DNA of 64,000 bases from Dokdonella fugitiva (GTDB lineage Bacteria; Pseudomonadota; Gammaproteobacteria; Xanthomonadales; Rhodanobacteraceae). Position numbers and translations under genes: made by a program. The DNA lies in NCBI RefSeq assembly GCF_014138265.1, contig NZ_JACGXL010000008.1:186001-250000 (forward strand), given 5' to 3'. The notes beneath the pieces were generated by a model. The model was not told the DNA's origin. It saw nothing but the letters and a program-made list of their open reading frames with translations, and searched no databases. This document shows positions 52,823-61,763 of this stretch, piece by piece (the stretch's first letter is position 1; every line of letters starts with the position of its first letter).

Positions 52823-54205
52823 TCAGCACTCGATCACGTTCACCGCGAGGCCGCCGCGGCTCGTTTCCTTGTACTTGTCCTGCATGTCGCGACCGGTGTC
52901 GCGCATGGTCTTGATCACCTTGTCGAGGCTCACCTTGTGCTTGCCGTCGCCGCGCATCGCCATGCGCGAGGCGTTGATCGCCTTGACCGAGCCCATCGCG
53001 TTGCGCTCGATGCACGGGATCTGCACGAGGCCGCCGATCGGGTCGCAAGTGAGGCCGAGGTTGTGTTCCATGCCGATTTCGGCCGCGTTCTCGATCTGCC
53101 CCGGCGTGCCGCCGAGCGCGGCGGTGAGGCCGGCCGCGGCCATCGAGCAGGCGACGCCGACTTCGCCCTGGCAGCCGACTTCGGCGCCGGAGATCGACGC
53201 GTTCTCCTTGTAGAGGATGCCGACCGCCGCTGCGGTCATGAGGAAGCAGCGCACGCCCTGGATCGTCGCACCGGGGCAGAAGCGGTCGTAGTAGTGCAGC
53301 ACGGCCGGGATGATGCCCGCCGCACCATTGGTCGGTGCGGTGACGACGCGGCCGCCGGCGGCGTTCTCCTCGTTGACCGCGAGCGCATACAGGTTGACCC
53401 AGTCGAGCGTGGTCAGCGGGTCGCGCATCGCCGCCTCGGGTTTGGACGAGAGTTCCGCGTGCAACGCCGGTGCGCGCCGCGCGACGTGCAGGCCGCCGGG
53501 CAACGTGCCCGCTTCGCGGATGCCGCGCGCGACGCAGGCCTGCATCGCGCGCCAGATCTCGTCGAGGCCGGCGTCGATCTGCTCGCGCGTGCGCCACGCC
53601 AGCTCGTTCGCGTACATGAGCTCGCTCATGCTGAGTCCGCTTTCCGTGCAGCGCGCCAGCAGTTCGTCGCCGGAATGGAACGGGTAGGTCAGCGGCGTCT
53701 CGTCGGCGACGATGCGGTCTTCCGCGGCTTCGTCCTGGTTGACGACGAAACCGCCGCCGACCGAGTAGTAGTCGCGCGTCGCGATCACGGCGCCGTCGGC
53801 GTCGTACGCGGCGAAGCGCATGCCGTTGGTGTGGAACGGCAGCTTCTGCCGCTTGTTCATGATGAGATCGGTCTTCTCGTCGAACGCGATCTCGTGCGCG
53901 CCGTGCAGGCGGATGCGCTTGGTCTTGCGGATGCGCTCGAGCGCAGGCGGGATGAGGTCGGGATCGATCTCGTTCGGCCAGTGGCCTTCCAGGCCCATGA
54001 GCACGGCCTTGTCGGTGCCGTGGCCGCGGCCGGTCAGCGCGAGCGAGCCGAACACTTCCGCGCGCACGCGCGCGGTGCGCGCGAGGTCGCCGCCTTCGAC
54101 GAGCCAGCGCTCGACGAAGCGCGCGGCGGCGCGCATCGGCCCGACCGTGTGCGAGGACGACGGCCCGATGCCGATCTTGAAGAGGTCGAAGACGCTGACG
54201 GCCAT
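52823..54205 (-). CDS. sdaA: L-serine dehydratase
   Basis: A 460-residue single-chain iron-sulfur L-serine ammonia-lyase. The beta-domain begins [19 protein letters not shown], with the canonical [11 protein letters not shown] segment. The alpha domain has [14 protein letters not shown]. Conserved cysteines for the [4Fe-4S] cluster lie in [23 protein letters not shown] and IPCIERNA. It converts L-serine to pyruvate and ammonia in the cytoplasm. Length and C-terminus ([10 protein letters not shown]) match E. coli SdaA, with the terminal Cys that plugs the active site. The Met at 54205 is chosen because it starts the conserved domain; the frame is open upstream. Confidence 0.96.
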   Translation of the reverse strand: MAVSVFDLFKIGIGPSSSHTVGPMRAAARFVERWLVEGGDLARTARVRAEVFGSLALTGRGHGTDKAVLMGLEGHWPNEIDPDLIPPALERIRKTKRIRLHGAHEIAFDEKTDLIMNKRQKLPFHTNGMRFAAYDADGAVIATRDYYSVGGGFVVNQDEAAEDRIVADETPLTYPFHSGDELLARCTESGLSMSELMYANELAWRTREQIDAGLDEIWRAMQACVARGIREAGTLPGGLHVARRAPALHAELSSKPEAAMRDPLTTLDWVNLYALAVNEENAAGGRVVTAPTNGAAGIIPAVLHYYDRFCPGATIQGVRCFLMTAAAVGILYKENASISGAEVGCQGEVGVACSMAAAGLTAALGGTPGQIENAAEIGMEHNLGLTCDPIGGLVQIPCIERNAMGSVKAINASRMAMRGDGKHKVSLDKVIKTMRDTGRDMQDKYKETSRGGLAVNVIEC

Positions 54206-54339
54206 GGCGATGGGGGGCGGCGATGGAAAACGCGCAGTGTACTCCGACGCCGCGCAGCGCGAGGCGGCGGCCGCCGCGCCGCGTCCGCTACACTGCGCGC
54301 GCGGCGTGTCGCCGCAGGCGCGACGGTGCGATACCCGCC

Positions 54340-54567
54340 ATGCATTTCGTCCTCTACCAGCGCGACGATTGCGCCCTGTGCGACCACGCGCTCGCGCTGC
54401 TCGCGGCGGCGCGTGCACCCGAATTCGCCAGCGTATGGATCGACGAAGACGCCGCGCTCGAAGCGCGCTACGGCGCGCGCGTACCCGTGCTGCGCGACGA
54501 ACGCGACGGGCGCGAACTCGATTGGCCGTTCGACGGCGACAGGCTCGCGGCGTTCCTGCGCGGTTGA
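54340..54567 (+). CDS. Glutaredoxin-like (DUF836) thiol-redox protein
   Basis: A 75-residue protein with a CxxC motif in [15 protein letters not shown] and a cis-Pro in RVPVLRDE. It fits the glutaredoxin-like DUF836 family. Probably a thioredoxin-fold redox protein of unknown partner. TACACT at 54289-54294 may be its -10 box. A frame open upstream is a shadow of the divergent sdaA promoter region. It is followed by a REP-type repeat cluster. Confidence 0.85.
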   Translation: MHFVLYQRDDCALCDHALALLAAARAPEFASVWIDEDAALEARYGARVPVLRDERDGRELDWPFDGDRLAAFLRG

Positions 54568-54600
54568 TGTCCGCGGCACCGCCGCTGCGGCGACCACGTC

Positions 54601-54640
54601 GCGGGATTCCCGTGGGAGCGCGCCCTGTGCGCTACCGCGG
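54601..54640 (+). repeat. REP-like unit A
   Basis: GCGGGATTCCCGT, then GGGAGCGCGCCCTGTGCGCTACCGCG. It has the GGGAGC...GCGC stem pattern of repetitive extragenic palindromes. It is almost the same as the unit at 54768-54805. Confidence 0.75.
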
Positions 54641-54654
54641 CTGCGGGCGCGACG

Positions 54655-54690
54655 CGACGCTGCGGTCGCCCACAGGGTGGGCTCCTACAA
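54655..54690 (-). repeat. REP-like unit B (inverted)
   Basis: Read on the minus strand it gives TAGGAGCCCACCCTGTGGGC and then GACCGC, a sequence-related unit in opposite orientation to unit A. Units A and B form a BIME-like inverted pair. Confidence 0.7.
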
Positions 54691-54767
54691 CGGCCATGGA
54701 CGTCGCGGTATTTCCGCATGGACGGCGTGGGATGCCGCTCGACGCCACTGCGTTCCACGGCAACGCC

Positions 54768-54805
54768 GCGGGATTCCCGTAGGAGCGCACCCTGTGCGCG
54801 ACCGC
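54768..54805 (+). repeat. REP-like unit C
   Basis: GCGGGATTCCCGT, then AGGAGCGCACCCTGTGCGCGACCGC. It shares the leading 13 bases and most of the stem with unit A and is in the same orientation. The whole cluster lies between two convergent genes. Confidence 0.75.
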
Positions 54806-54814
54806 TTCGCCGCG

Positions 54815-56245
54815 CTATTCGAACGAGTCCGCGAAGATGAGGTCGTCGGTGATGCGCGCGACGATGAAGTCGATGTGCGTGATATCGACCGAATTGAGCG
54901 CGCCGCCGAGCACGATCTTCGATCCCTGCATCGCGATCGAGTGGAACAGCTGCCCCGACGGCGTGCTCTGTTCGAAGTCGTAGAGGCGCTTGCCGACCGT
55001 GCCGAAGCTCGTGTCGGGTGAGCCGTCCGGCAACAGGCGCACGAGCGTCGCGTATTCGTACGCGGGCGGCGCCTGCAGGCCGATCGCGGTGCCTGCGACG
55101 TAGAGGCGGCCATTGCCCTGTTCGTGCACCGCGATGCCGTAGTCGGGGCCGTTCGGCGCGAGGTCGAAGGCAATGACCGTCTTGCCGCCGATGCCGAACG
55201 TCGCGTCGGGGGAGCCGTCGGGCAGCAGGCGTGCGACGGCGACATCCAGGTTCGCGGTATTCGGATCGGTGTGCGAGGTCGTGCTCGAATCGGCCGCGCC
55301 GGTCAGCACGATGCGTTCCTGCCGGTCGATCATCATGCCGACCGCCTGGTCGGTGTTGCCGCCGTTCGCGCCGCCGAGGTCGAACGCGAGCGTGGCGCGC
55401 CCGTCGGCATTGAAGTCGGGGTCGGGCTGGCCGTTCGGCAGCAGGCGCAGCACGGCCATGTCGAGGCCGCCGGGCAGGCCATGGTCGGCGAAGCCTGCGG
55501 CGACGATGCGACCGCTCGCGTCGATCAGGACCCGCTGCGCCGCATCGCTCTTGTTCGAACTGCCGGCGAGGTCGAAGCCGACCGTGACGCGGCCGGTGAG
55601 GTTGAAGCCGGTGTCGCGCGAACCGTCCGTGTTGAGCTGCAGGATCGCGAAATCGAGCCCGTTCGACGCGGTCGCGGCCGAGCCGGCGACGACGATCCGG
55701 CCGTCCGCGCGCAGCGCGACGCCCGTGGCGGCGTCGGCGTTGTTGCCGCCGAGATCGAACGCGACGACGGTCTTGCCGGTGCCGTTGCCGAAACCGGCGG
55801 TGTCGAGCGTGCCGTCGCTGTTGAGGCGTGCGACCGCGAAGTCCGAATTGGCGCTCTGGTCCGGCGTGGTCGTGCCGGCGACGACGATCTTGCCGTCCGG
55901 CTGCACGACGATGCCGCTGCAGGTGTCGCTGTTGCCGCCGAAATCGATCGTCGTGTGGCCGTCGAAGCTGAAGCTCGTGTCGACCGCGCCGTCGGCGGTG
56001 AAGCGCGCGATGAAGAAGTCGTAACTCGTGGGGCTCGTGCTCTCGCCCTCGCACAGCAGGATCTTGCCGTCCGGCTGCACGGCCATGCCCGAGGTGAGGC
56101 TGGCGTAACCGTCGAGGATCCCGGACAGGCGGAAACCGCCGGCGCCGAAGGTCGTGTCGAGGTCGCCCTCGGCGGCGACGGCGGAACTCGCCATCGCCGC
56201 GGCGATGAAGGATGCGCAGAGCCTGCGCCTGGCGTGGACTTGCAT
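54815..56245 (-). CDS. Secreted delta-60-repeat protein with F-A-D-S-F-E terminus
   Basis: A 476-residue exported protein. The signal peptide (MQVHARRRLCASFIAAAMASSAVAA, cut before EGDLD) is clear and the GGGAGA ribosome-binding site supports ATG 56245. The rest is seven to eight repeats with an LDTTFGxGG / GIVVQPDGKIVVAGT pattern, the delta-60 repeat of beta-propeller-like proteins. The C-terminus ends DDLIFADSFE. It has a paralogue at 58116-59498 with the same plan; the two genes flank the APC permease gene on the same strand. The C-terminal F-x-D-x-F-E could be a sorting signal. Function is unknown; a secreted ligand-binding or calcium-binding shell is possible. Confidence 0.87.
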   Translation of the reverse strand: MQVHARRRLCASFIAAAMASSAVAAEGDLDTTFGAGGFRLSGILDGYASLTSGMAVQPDGKILLCEGESTSPTSYDFFIARFTADGAVDTSFSFDGHTTIDFGGNSDTCSGIVVQPDGKIVVAGTTTPDQSANSDFAVARLNSDGTLDTAGFGNGTGKTVVAFDLGGNNADAATGVALRADGRIVVAGSAATASNGLDFAILQLNTDGSRDTGFNLTGRVTVGFDLAGSSNKSDAAQRVLIDASGRIVAAGFADHGLPGGLDMAVLRLLPNGQPDPDFNADGRATLAFDLGGANGGNTDQAVGMMIDRQERIVLTGAADSSTTSHTDPNTANLDVAVARLLPDGSPDATFGIGGKTVIAFDLAPNGPDYGIAVHEQGNGRLYVAGTAIGLQAPPAYEYATLVRLLPDGSPDTSFGTVGKRLYDFEQSTPSGQLFHSIAMQGSKIVLGGALNSVDITHIDFIVARITDDLIFADSFE

Positions 56246-56294
56246 GCTGGTTCTCCCTGGTGTGCCTTCGGGCCAGCCGCAAGCCGCGCTGCGG

Positions 56295-57908
56295 CTAGTC
56301 GGTCGGCACGTTGCCGTGGGCGGCTTCCACCGCCGGCGTGCGCCAGCCCGAATGCACGCCCCACACGTAGAACGCAAAACCGACCACGGCCACGACAACG
56401 AGATCCCAGCCGTACGGCAGGTAGCCCTGGCCGCCGAAGCGGTCGCTGCCGCCCCAGGAGATCAGCGCGATCACCGGCAGGTAGACGATCAGCCACCACG
56501 CGCCTTGCAGCTGGCGGCCGAAATCGCGCCAGCCCGCGCGGGCCTGGTAGTAGAAATAGACCGGCAGCGCGACCACCATGAGCAGGATGATCTCGCCGGT
56601 TAGCGGCCATTTCGCCCAGTACAGCAGTTCGGTCGCGAAGATGAACGCGAGCGCGGCGAGCACGGGCAGGCCGGACAGGCGGAACGGACGATGCAGGTCC
56701 GGCGCGGTGCGGCGCAGGCTCATCGCGCTGACCGGGCCGGTCATGTAGGAGATGATCGTCGCCACCGAGATCACCGCGGCGAGCGTGCCCCAGCCGCGGA
56801 AGAAGAACAGGAAGACGTACGAGACGAGCAGGTTCAACCACATCGCCGGGCGCGGCACGCCCCACACCGGATGCAGGCGGCCGAGCACGCGCGGCATCGT
56901 GCCGTTGCGCTCCATGCCGTAGATCATGCGCGCGGTCGTCGCGGTGTAGGTGATGCCGGTGCCGCTCGGGCTCACGAACGCATCGGCGTAGAGCAGGATC
57001 GCGAGCCAGTTGAGGTTGACGAGGATCGCGAGCTCGGCGAACGGCGAGCGGAAGTCGATGCCCTTCCAGCCGGCCTTCGCGAGCATCTCCGTCGGCACCG
57101 CGCCGATGTAGGCGACCTGCAGGATCAGGTACACGACCGTCGCGAGCGCGATCGAACCGAGCACCGCGAACGGGATGCTGCGGCCGGGATTGCGCGCCTC
57201 GCCGGCGAGGTTCACCGGACTCTGGAAGCCGTTGTAGCTGAACACGATGCCGGCGGTCGCGACCGCAGTGAGCACGGCGGCCCAGTCGATCGTGTGTTCG
57301 GAACCCGGATGGATGCCGACCGAGAAGTTCTCCGCGTGGAAACCGCTCGCGATCAGCGCGATGCCGGTCGCCGCGGGCACGACGAGCTTGAACACGGTGA
57401 TCGCGGTGTTCGAGTGCGCGAACAGCTTCACGCTCCAGAAGTTGATCAGGAAGTAGACGATCACCAGCACCGCCGCGATCCATAGGCCGGGCACGGTCAA
57501 TTCACCGTGCGCGGCGCCTGCGGTGTGCACGTACAGGTCTTGCGCCCACTGCCATGGCCACGACGCCATGTACTGCACCGACGCCTCGGCCTCGACCGGG
57601 ATCACCGAGACGATCGCGATCCAGTTCGCCCATGCGCCGATGAAACCGACCAGCGAGCCGTGCGAGTAGTGGCTGTAGCGGACCATGCCGCCCGATTCGG
57701 GGAACATCGCACCGAGCTCGGCGTAGGTGAGCGCGATCGTCGTGATCACGGCGGCGCCGATGACCCACGCCCAGATCGCGCCGGGACCGGCGAGGCCGGC
57801 GGCTTTCCAGGCGCCGAAGAGCCAGCCCGAGCCGATGATCGAGCCGAGGCCCGTGAGCATGAGCGCGAAGGGGCCGACGTCGCGGCGGAGGGAGGAATGG
57901 TCGGACAT
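56295..57908 (-). CDS. APC-family amino acid permease
   Basis: A 537-residue transporter with about twelve to fourteen membrane helices. It has the TGLGSIIGSGWLFG motif of the APC superfamily in helix 1 and a GFQSPVNLAGEARNPGRSIP segment between helices 6 and 7 that carries the E-A-x-NP signature. The family carries amino acids or amines with H+ or by exchange; the substrate cannot be read off here. The sequence ends with a short hydrophilic tail. The gene lies 49 nt upstream of the delta-60 gene on the same strand and could be cotranscribed with it. Confidence 0.9.
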   Translation of the reverse strand: MSDHSSLRRDVGPFALMLTGLGSIIGSGWLFGAWKAAGLAGPGAIWAWVIGAAVITTIALTYAELGAMFPESGGMVRYSHYSHGSLVGFIGAWANWIAIVSVIPVEAEASVQYMASWPWQWAQDLYVHTAGAAHGELTVPGLWIAAVLVIVYFLINFWSVKLFAHSNTAITVFKLVVPAATGIALIASGFHAENFSVGIHPGSEHTIDWAAVLTAVATAGIVFSYNGFQSPVNLAGEARNPGRSIPFAVLGSIALATVVYLILQVAYIGAVPTEMLAKAGWKGIDFRSPFAELAILVNLNWLAILLYADAFVSPSGTGITYTATTARMIYGMERNGTMPRVLGRLHPVWGVPRPAMWLNLLVSYVFLFFFRGWGTLAAVISVATIISYMTGPVSAMSLRRTAPDLHRPFRLSGLPVLAALAFIFATELLYWAKWPLTGEIILLMVVALPVYFYYQARAGWRDFGRQLQGAWWLIVYLPVIALISWGGSDRFGGQGYLPYGWDLVVVAVVGFAFYVWGVHSGWRTPAVEAAHGNVPTD

Positions 57909-58080
57909 GCAGACACCCCAGTGGGCCGCGGGTGCGGCACGAAGCGGCGATGGTCGCAGGTCGGCCGCCGAAAGTCAGCGCTGGCGGGTCGGAAGCCGCG
58001 CCGGCGGCAGGTGCGATGCTTCACGCAAGGCGGCCATCGCCCCGCGCATCCGTCGGCGTGCGGAAGGCTGCGGACCGCCC

Positions 58081-58106
58081 GCGCGGATCCATCGACGGAC
58101 CCGCGC
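58081..58106 (-). terminator. Hairpin after the second delta-60 gene
   Basis: A 10-bp stem with one mismatch (GCGCGGATCC / GGACCCGCGC), loop ATCGAC, lies about 10 nt past the stop codon on the minus strand. No U-run is seen, so termination is only possible. Confidence 0.4.
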
Positions 58107-58115
58107 ACCCTGCGA

Positions 58116-59498
58116 TCAGAGCGTCGTCTCGAAGCCGTCGTCGAAGACCGTGTCGATCACGATGCGGGCGGCGAGGAACTGCGTGTAGCCACCCGCACCG
58201 GTGGTGACGCCGCCGATCACCAAATAGCCGTCCTCGATGCGTGCACGCACGGCGGCGTCGAACAGGTTGCCGCCGAGGTCGAGCGGGATCACCTGCTTGC
58301 CGGCGAAGCCGAACGTCGGGTCGAGCTGGCCATCGGCGGTGAGGCGCGCGAGCGCGATGTCGGAATTGCCGGGGGCGACCGCGGCGAAACCGACCAGCAC
58401 GAGCTTGCCGTCCGCCTGCAGCGCCGCGCCGTAGGCAGGGTCGCTGTTCGTGTCGCCGAGGTCGAACGGCACCGTCACCTTGCCGCCGTTGCCGAATGTC
58501 GGGTCCGGCGTGCCGTCCGGCAGCAGTTTCAGCGCGGCGAAATCGTAGCCGTTGTCGGTGACGGCACCGGTGAGATAGATCGAGCCGTCGGGGCCGATCG
58601 AGAGTTCGAGCGGTTCGTCGTCGAGATTGCCGCCGATGTCGAACGCCACGGTGACGCGACCGTCGCCGCCGAAGTTCGGGTCGAGCGCGCCGCTCGGGGT
58701 GAGCCGTGCGATCGCGAAATCGTAGTTGGACTGGCTGCCGTGCGGCGCGATGCCGGCGACAAGGATATTGCCGGATGCGTCGATCGCGACGCTCGAAGCG
58801 ACTTCGTCCTTGAACGTGGGGTCGAGGTCGAAATGCAGCGTGACGCGGCCGTCGCCGTCGAAGCTCGTGTCGCGGCTGCCGTCGGCATTGAGGCGCACGA
58901 TCGCGAAGTCGGTGCCTTGTCCCGTGACTTCCGCGTTGCCGACGAGGATGAGCTTGCCGTTGGCCAGTTGTACGCCGTCGAGCGCGCGATCGTTGTTCGT
59001 GCCGCCCGCATCGATGTTGATGAACGCCTTGCCGTCGCCGCTGAACGAGGTGTCGAGCGAGCCGTCGAGGTTGAAGCGCACGACTTCCATGTCGCTGTCG
59101 TCGCCATTGACCGCGGTATCGGGTCCGTCGCCGATCGTGACGATCTTGCCGTCCGCCTGCACGATCGTGTTGAACGACGTGTCGGTCGCTGCGCCGGCGC
59201 CGACCGCGACCGTGGTCTTGCCGTCGAAGCTGAAGCTCGTGTCGGGATGGCCGTCGCGAGAGAGGCGGGCGACCGCGACGTCGGTGCCGGTGGCGGCGCC
59301 GCCATCGACGGTGCCGCCGAGGACGATCTTGCCGTCGGGCGCAAGGGCGAGGCCGTAGGCGATGGCGGTGGCGCCGAAGTCGATGATCGTGTAGCCGCCG
59401 GTACCGAAGGTGGGGTCGAGGTCGCCGTCGTGGGCGAGTGCGGCGGTGGCGAAGAACGCGGACAGGACGACGGTGAAGCGGGAACGGACATGGGTCAT
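58116..59498 (-). CDS. Secreted delta-60-repeat protein, paralogue
   Basis: A 460-residue exported protein. The signal peptide MTHVRSRFTVVLSAFFATAA is cut near LAHDGD, and AAGGAG 6 nt before the ATG gives an ideal ribosome-binding site. Repeats read as DLDPTFGTGGYT, ALAPDGKIVLGGT, LDTSFSGDG and similar, the delta-60 pattern, and the overall plan matches the gene at 54815-56245. The C-terminus ends IDTVFDDGFETTL, a variant of the F-x-D-x-F-E motif. It is preceded by a 278-nt region shared with a divergent gene. Role unknown; probably extracellular or cell-surface. Confidence 0.87.
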   Translation of the reverse strand: MTHVRSRFTVVLSAFFATAALAHDGDLDPTFGTGGYTIIDFGATAIAYGLALAPDGKIVLGGTVDGGAATGTDVAVARLSRDGHPDTSFSFDGKTTVAVGAGAATDTSFNTIVQADGKIVTIGDGPDTAVNGDDSDMEVVRFNLDGSLDTSFSGDGKAFINIDAGGTNNDRALDGVQLANGKLILVGNAEVTGQGTDFAIVRLNADGSRDTSFDGDGRVTLHFDLDPTFKDEVASSVAIDASGNILVAGIAPHGSQSNYDFAIARLTPSGALDPNFGGDGRVTVAFDIGGNLDDEPLELSIGPDGSIYLTGAVTDNGYDFAALKLLPDGTPDPTFGNGGKVTVPFDLGDTNSDPAYGAALQADGKLVLVGFAAVAPGNSDIALARLTADGQLDPTFGFAGKQVIPLDLGGNLFDAAVRARIEDGYLVIGGVTTGAGGYTQFLAARIVIDTVFDDGFETTL

Positions 59499-59776
59499 GG
59501 TGATCTCCTTTGCACAGGAGAAACGCCAAATCATCCGTTTCCAGTCATGCCGATGGCGGATGTCCTTCGGCATCCCCGTGGTCGCCGGGGCCGTCGGCAA
59601 AGCCGCGCACGGCACGGTGGGCCGGGACGGGTTCTCCGTCGGCAACCCTGCGATCGCCTGTCGCAACCCCTGAGACCGCCTCCTGTTGCAATCCCTCCAT
59701 GCCGCAAGGCATCCGGTCGGCAAGCACAGGGCTTGGCCGGTCGGTCAATGGGAAAGACAGACAGGAGAGCACCACC

Positions 59777-60247
59777 ATGACGCAGAACCTCGTTTCGCTC
59801 AGCTTCGACGACGCCCAGCTCCAGGCCGTGGACGCGGCCCTTTCGGAACTGGAAAGCCACCTCGCCGGATTGATCGCGCTGAGTCCCGCCCAGAAGCGCA
59901 CGATGCGCCGCATGGGCGAGAAGTCCGAGGCGTTCTGCCGGCAGGCCTTGCGCGTGCTGGAGCAGAACCCGCAGATGGTCCCTGCCAACGTCGGCCTCGC
60001 CGACGCGCAGGCGGATCTCGCCACGATGGACCACCTGCGCCCGCGCCTGGTGCGCCTGTCCCGCCTGAGCGAACGCGCGAGCGACACGGATGCCGCGCTC
60101 GGCAGCGACGTGATGGACGTCGCGCTGCAGGCCTACAGCCTGCTCAAGGTCACCGGCCGCACCGAAGGCCTGACTGCACTGCGCAAGGAACTCGGCATCC
60201 GCTTCGCCAAGTCGCCGCGCAAGCCGAAGGAGGTGAAGACCGCGTAG
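59777..60247 (+). CDS. Conserved hypothetical protein, helical
   Basis: A 156-residue soluble, mainly helical protein: LSFDDAQLQAVDAALSELES, ALSPAQKRTMRRMGEKSEAF and DHLRPRLVRLSRLSERASDT are the conserved-looking parts. It ends with a basic tail (RFAKSPRKPKEVKTA). I recognise no domain; proteins of this type are seen next to secreted-repeat or surface genes in environmental proteobacteria. A GGAGAG ribosome-binding site precedes the ATG. The transcription end is marked by a strong terminator about 35 nt past the stop. Confidence 0.72.
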   Translation: MTQNLVSLSFDDAQLQAVDAALSELESHLAGLIALSPAQKRTMRRMGEKSEAFCRQALRVLEQNPQMVPANVGLADAQADLATMDHLRPRLVRLSRLSERASDTDAALGSDVMDVALQAYSLLKVTGRTEGLTALRKELGIRFAKSPRKPKEVKTA

Positions 60248-60284
60248 CACCGTCGCACCGGAACACCGATGTGCAAGCCCTTCG

Positions 60285-60308
60285 AGCCGCAGCGATGCGG
60301 CTTTTTTT
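60285..60308 (+). terminator. Intrinsic terminator
   Basis: A 7-bp perfect stem, AGCCGCA / TGCGGCT, with loop GCGA and a T7 run (60302-60308), ends the transcript of the preceding hypothetical gene. Confidence 0.9.
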
Positions 60309-60390
60309 CGTGCGCGAGTTCCGGTAACGCCGAGCGTAACCGTGCCGCAGCCCTGCAAGACGCGACGGTGCGGGTCGACCGCGTGAATGT

Positions 60391-60620
60391 CCCGACACGA
60401 AGCAGCGCCGCAGTCCTCCGGAATCCCCGCGACCTGCTCGACGAAGCGGCCGAGCTGACACGAAACGGGTTTCCACCGACACGCCATGCGCCGGACCTGA
60501 TCGCGAGCAGGTTTTTCCCGACACGAAGCGGGTCCGATCGCTATCAGCAATGCCGCCGACCTGCTCGACCGGGCGCGTGAGCTGACACGAAGCGGGTGTT
60601 CGCTGATGCGAAGCACGGAA
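60391..60620 (+). repeat. Degenerate tandem repeat, period about 126 bp
   Basis: CCCGACACGAAGC occurs at 60391 and again at 60517, and GACCTGCTCGAC...GCTGACACGAARCGGGT occurs at 60431-60470 and again at 60558-60597. So about two 126-127-bp units are present, each built from shorter CGACACGAAGCGGGT-like modules. It does not encode a convincing protein. A partial third unit may precede it. Confidence 0.6.
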
Positions 60621-60908
60621 AACCGATTCACCGTCAGGACGAACCCGCTCGCAGTCAGGTCGGATGCATTGCGTTGATGCTTTTTTGATCATCGGAAGCG
60701 TGTTGCGACGGGCGTGGCCAGCAAAGCAGGCCACGGATAAACTGCCAAGCCAGCAGCGGGTGCTCACGCGCAAGTTCGTCATCGGTTTCGACCGCTGCCG
60801 CCGCCTGATCATTCAAGCCATGCCGCTGCGCGGGCCTCCGGCAGCGGCCACTTGCCCCACTGTCGTGCCGCCATCGGCTCGGCGCGGGTGTCGAACGAGG
60901 AAGCACGC
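60621..60908. other. Intergenic region before the accessory gene run
   Basis: No supported gene. An 83-codon open frame on the plus strand (60664-60912) and a 91-codon one on the minus strand (60655-60930) are rejected as non-coding by composition and lack of ribosome-binding sites. A GAGGAAG site at 60896-60902 serves the next gene. Confidence 0.4.
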
Positions 60909-61106
60909 ATGACTGCCCAACCCACCGCAAAGCTCGTCGATGGTGCCCGCTGCAGCGTCGTCGGCGGCACCCACGCGGGAAAGTCCGGCACCGTCACGGA
61001 CATCAAGACCAGCAAGACGGGTCACGTCACGATCACCGTCGTCCAGAAGGACGGCACTCGCTTCAAGACGCTTGCGAGGAACGTCGTCGTCGCGGGTTCG
61101 GCATGA
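60909..61106 (+). CDS. Small KOW-like domain protein
   Basis: A 65-residue protein: AKLVDGARCSVVGGTHAGKS, then GTVTDIKTSKTGHVTITVVQ and KDGTRFKTLARNVVVAGSA. A 'V-x-x-G-T-H-A-G-K-S-G-T-V' stretch followed by alternating hydrophobic strands is a typical small SH3-like KOW fold found in ribosome-associated and other nucleic-acid-binding proteins. GAGGAAG 6-7 nt before the ATG is a good start signal. It is a plausible free-standing member; function unknown. Confidence 0.72.
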   Translation: MTAQPTAKLVDGARCSVVGGTHAGKSGTVTDIKTSKTGHVTITVVQKDGTRFKTLARNVVVAGSA

Positions 61107-61139
61107 GCTGGGCGTCAGGCAGCGCGACGAAAGAATGCC

Positions 61140-61709
61140 ATGAGCGATCCCGTGCTTACCTTTGCGAACCAGGCCGAGTGGGAGTCCTGGCTCGAGCTCA
61201 ACGCAAACGCGACGACCGGCGTCTGGCTTCGATTGGCCAAGAAGGCCGCCGGTCAAGCCACCCTCACCTACGCGGAAGCGATCGAAAGCGCGCTCTGCCA
61301 CGGCTGGATCGACGGCCAGAAGAAGGCGGAGAACGAACACTACTGGCTGCAGCGCTTCACGACGAGGACAGCCAGGAGCCTCTGGTCGAAGATCAACAAG
61401 GCGAAGGCCGAGGCGCTGATCTCCGCGGGAAGAATGCATCCCGCTGGAATACGGGAAATCGAACGGGCCAAGCAGGACGGTCGATGGGACGCGGCGTATT
61501 CCTCGGCGAGGACGTCGACCGTTCCCGACGATCTGCAGAAGGCGCTCGATGCGAACAAGAAGGCGAAAGCCTTCTTCGCGACGCTCGACGGCAGCAATCG
61601 TTACGCCGTTCTCTTCAGGATTCACAACGTGAAGAAGGCGGAAACGCGCGCGAGGAAGATCGCCCGGTTCGTCGAGATGCTGGCCAATGGCGAAAAGCTG
61701 CATCCCTAG
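61140..61709 (+). CDS. YdeI/OmpD-associated family protein
   Basis: A 189-residue protein of the YdeI/OmpD-associated type (PF13376-like). Typical patches are EWESWLELNANATTGVWLRL, LTYAEAIESALCHGWIDGQ, AKQDGRWDAAYSSARTSTVP and a C-terminal basic KKAETRARKIARFVEMLANG. These bacterial proteins are common, cytoplasmic and without assigned chemistry; some have been tied to stress resistance. The ATG follows the preceding gene by 33 nt. Base composition is visibly lower in GC than the genes left of 60 kb. Confidence 0.83.
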   Translation: MSDPVLTFANQAEWESWLELNANATTGVWLRLAKKAAGQATLTYAEAIESALCHGWIDGQKKAENEHYWLQRFTTRTARSLWSKINKAKAEALISAGRMHPAGIREIERAKQDGRWDAAYSSARTSTVPDDLQKALDANKKAKAFFATLDGSNRYAVLFRIHNVKKAETRARKIARFVEMLANGEKLHP

Positions 61710-61763
61710 CCCGCAGCCATTCATCGTCGCTTCGCGGCGCAACGCGATCGAGGTTCCCACCCG

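Noticed and set aside
60664-60912. Possible 82-residue gene on the plus strand in the intergenic region
   Set aside because: No start signal, no family-like pattern, and it would overlap the well-supported KOW-like gene start.
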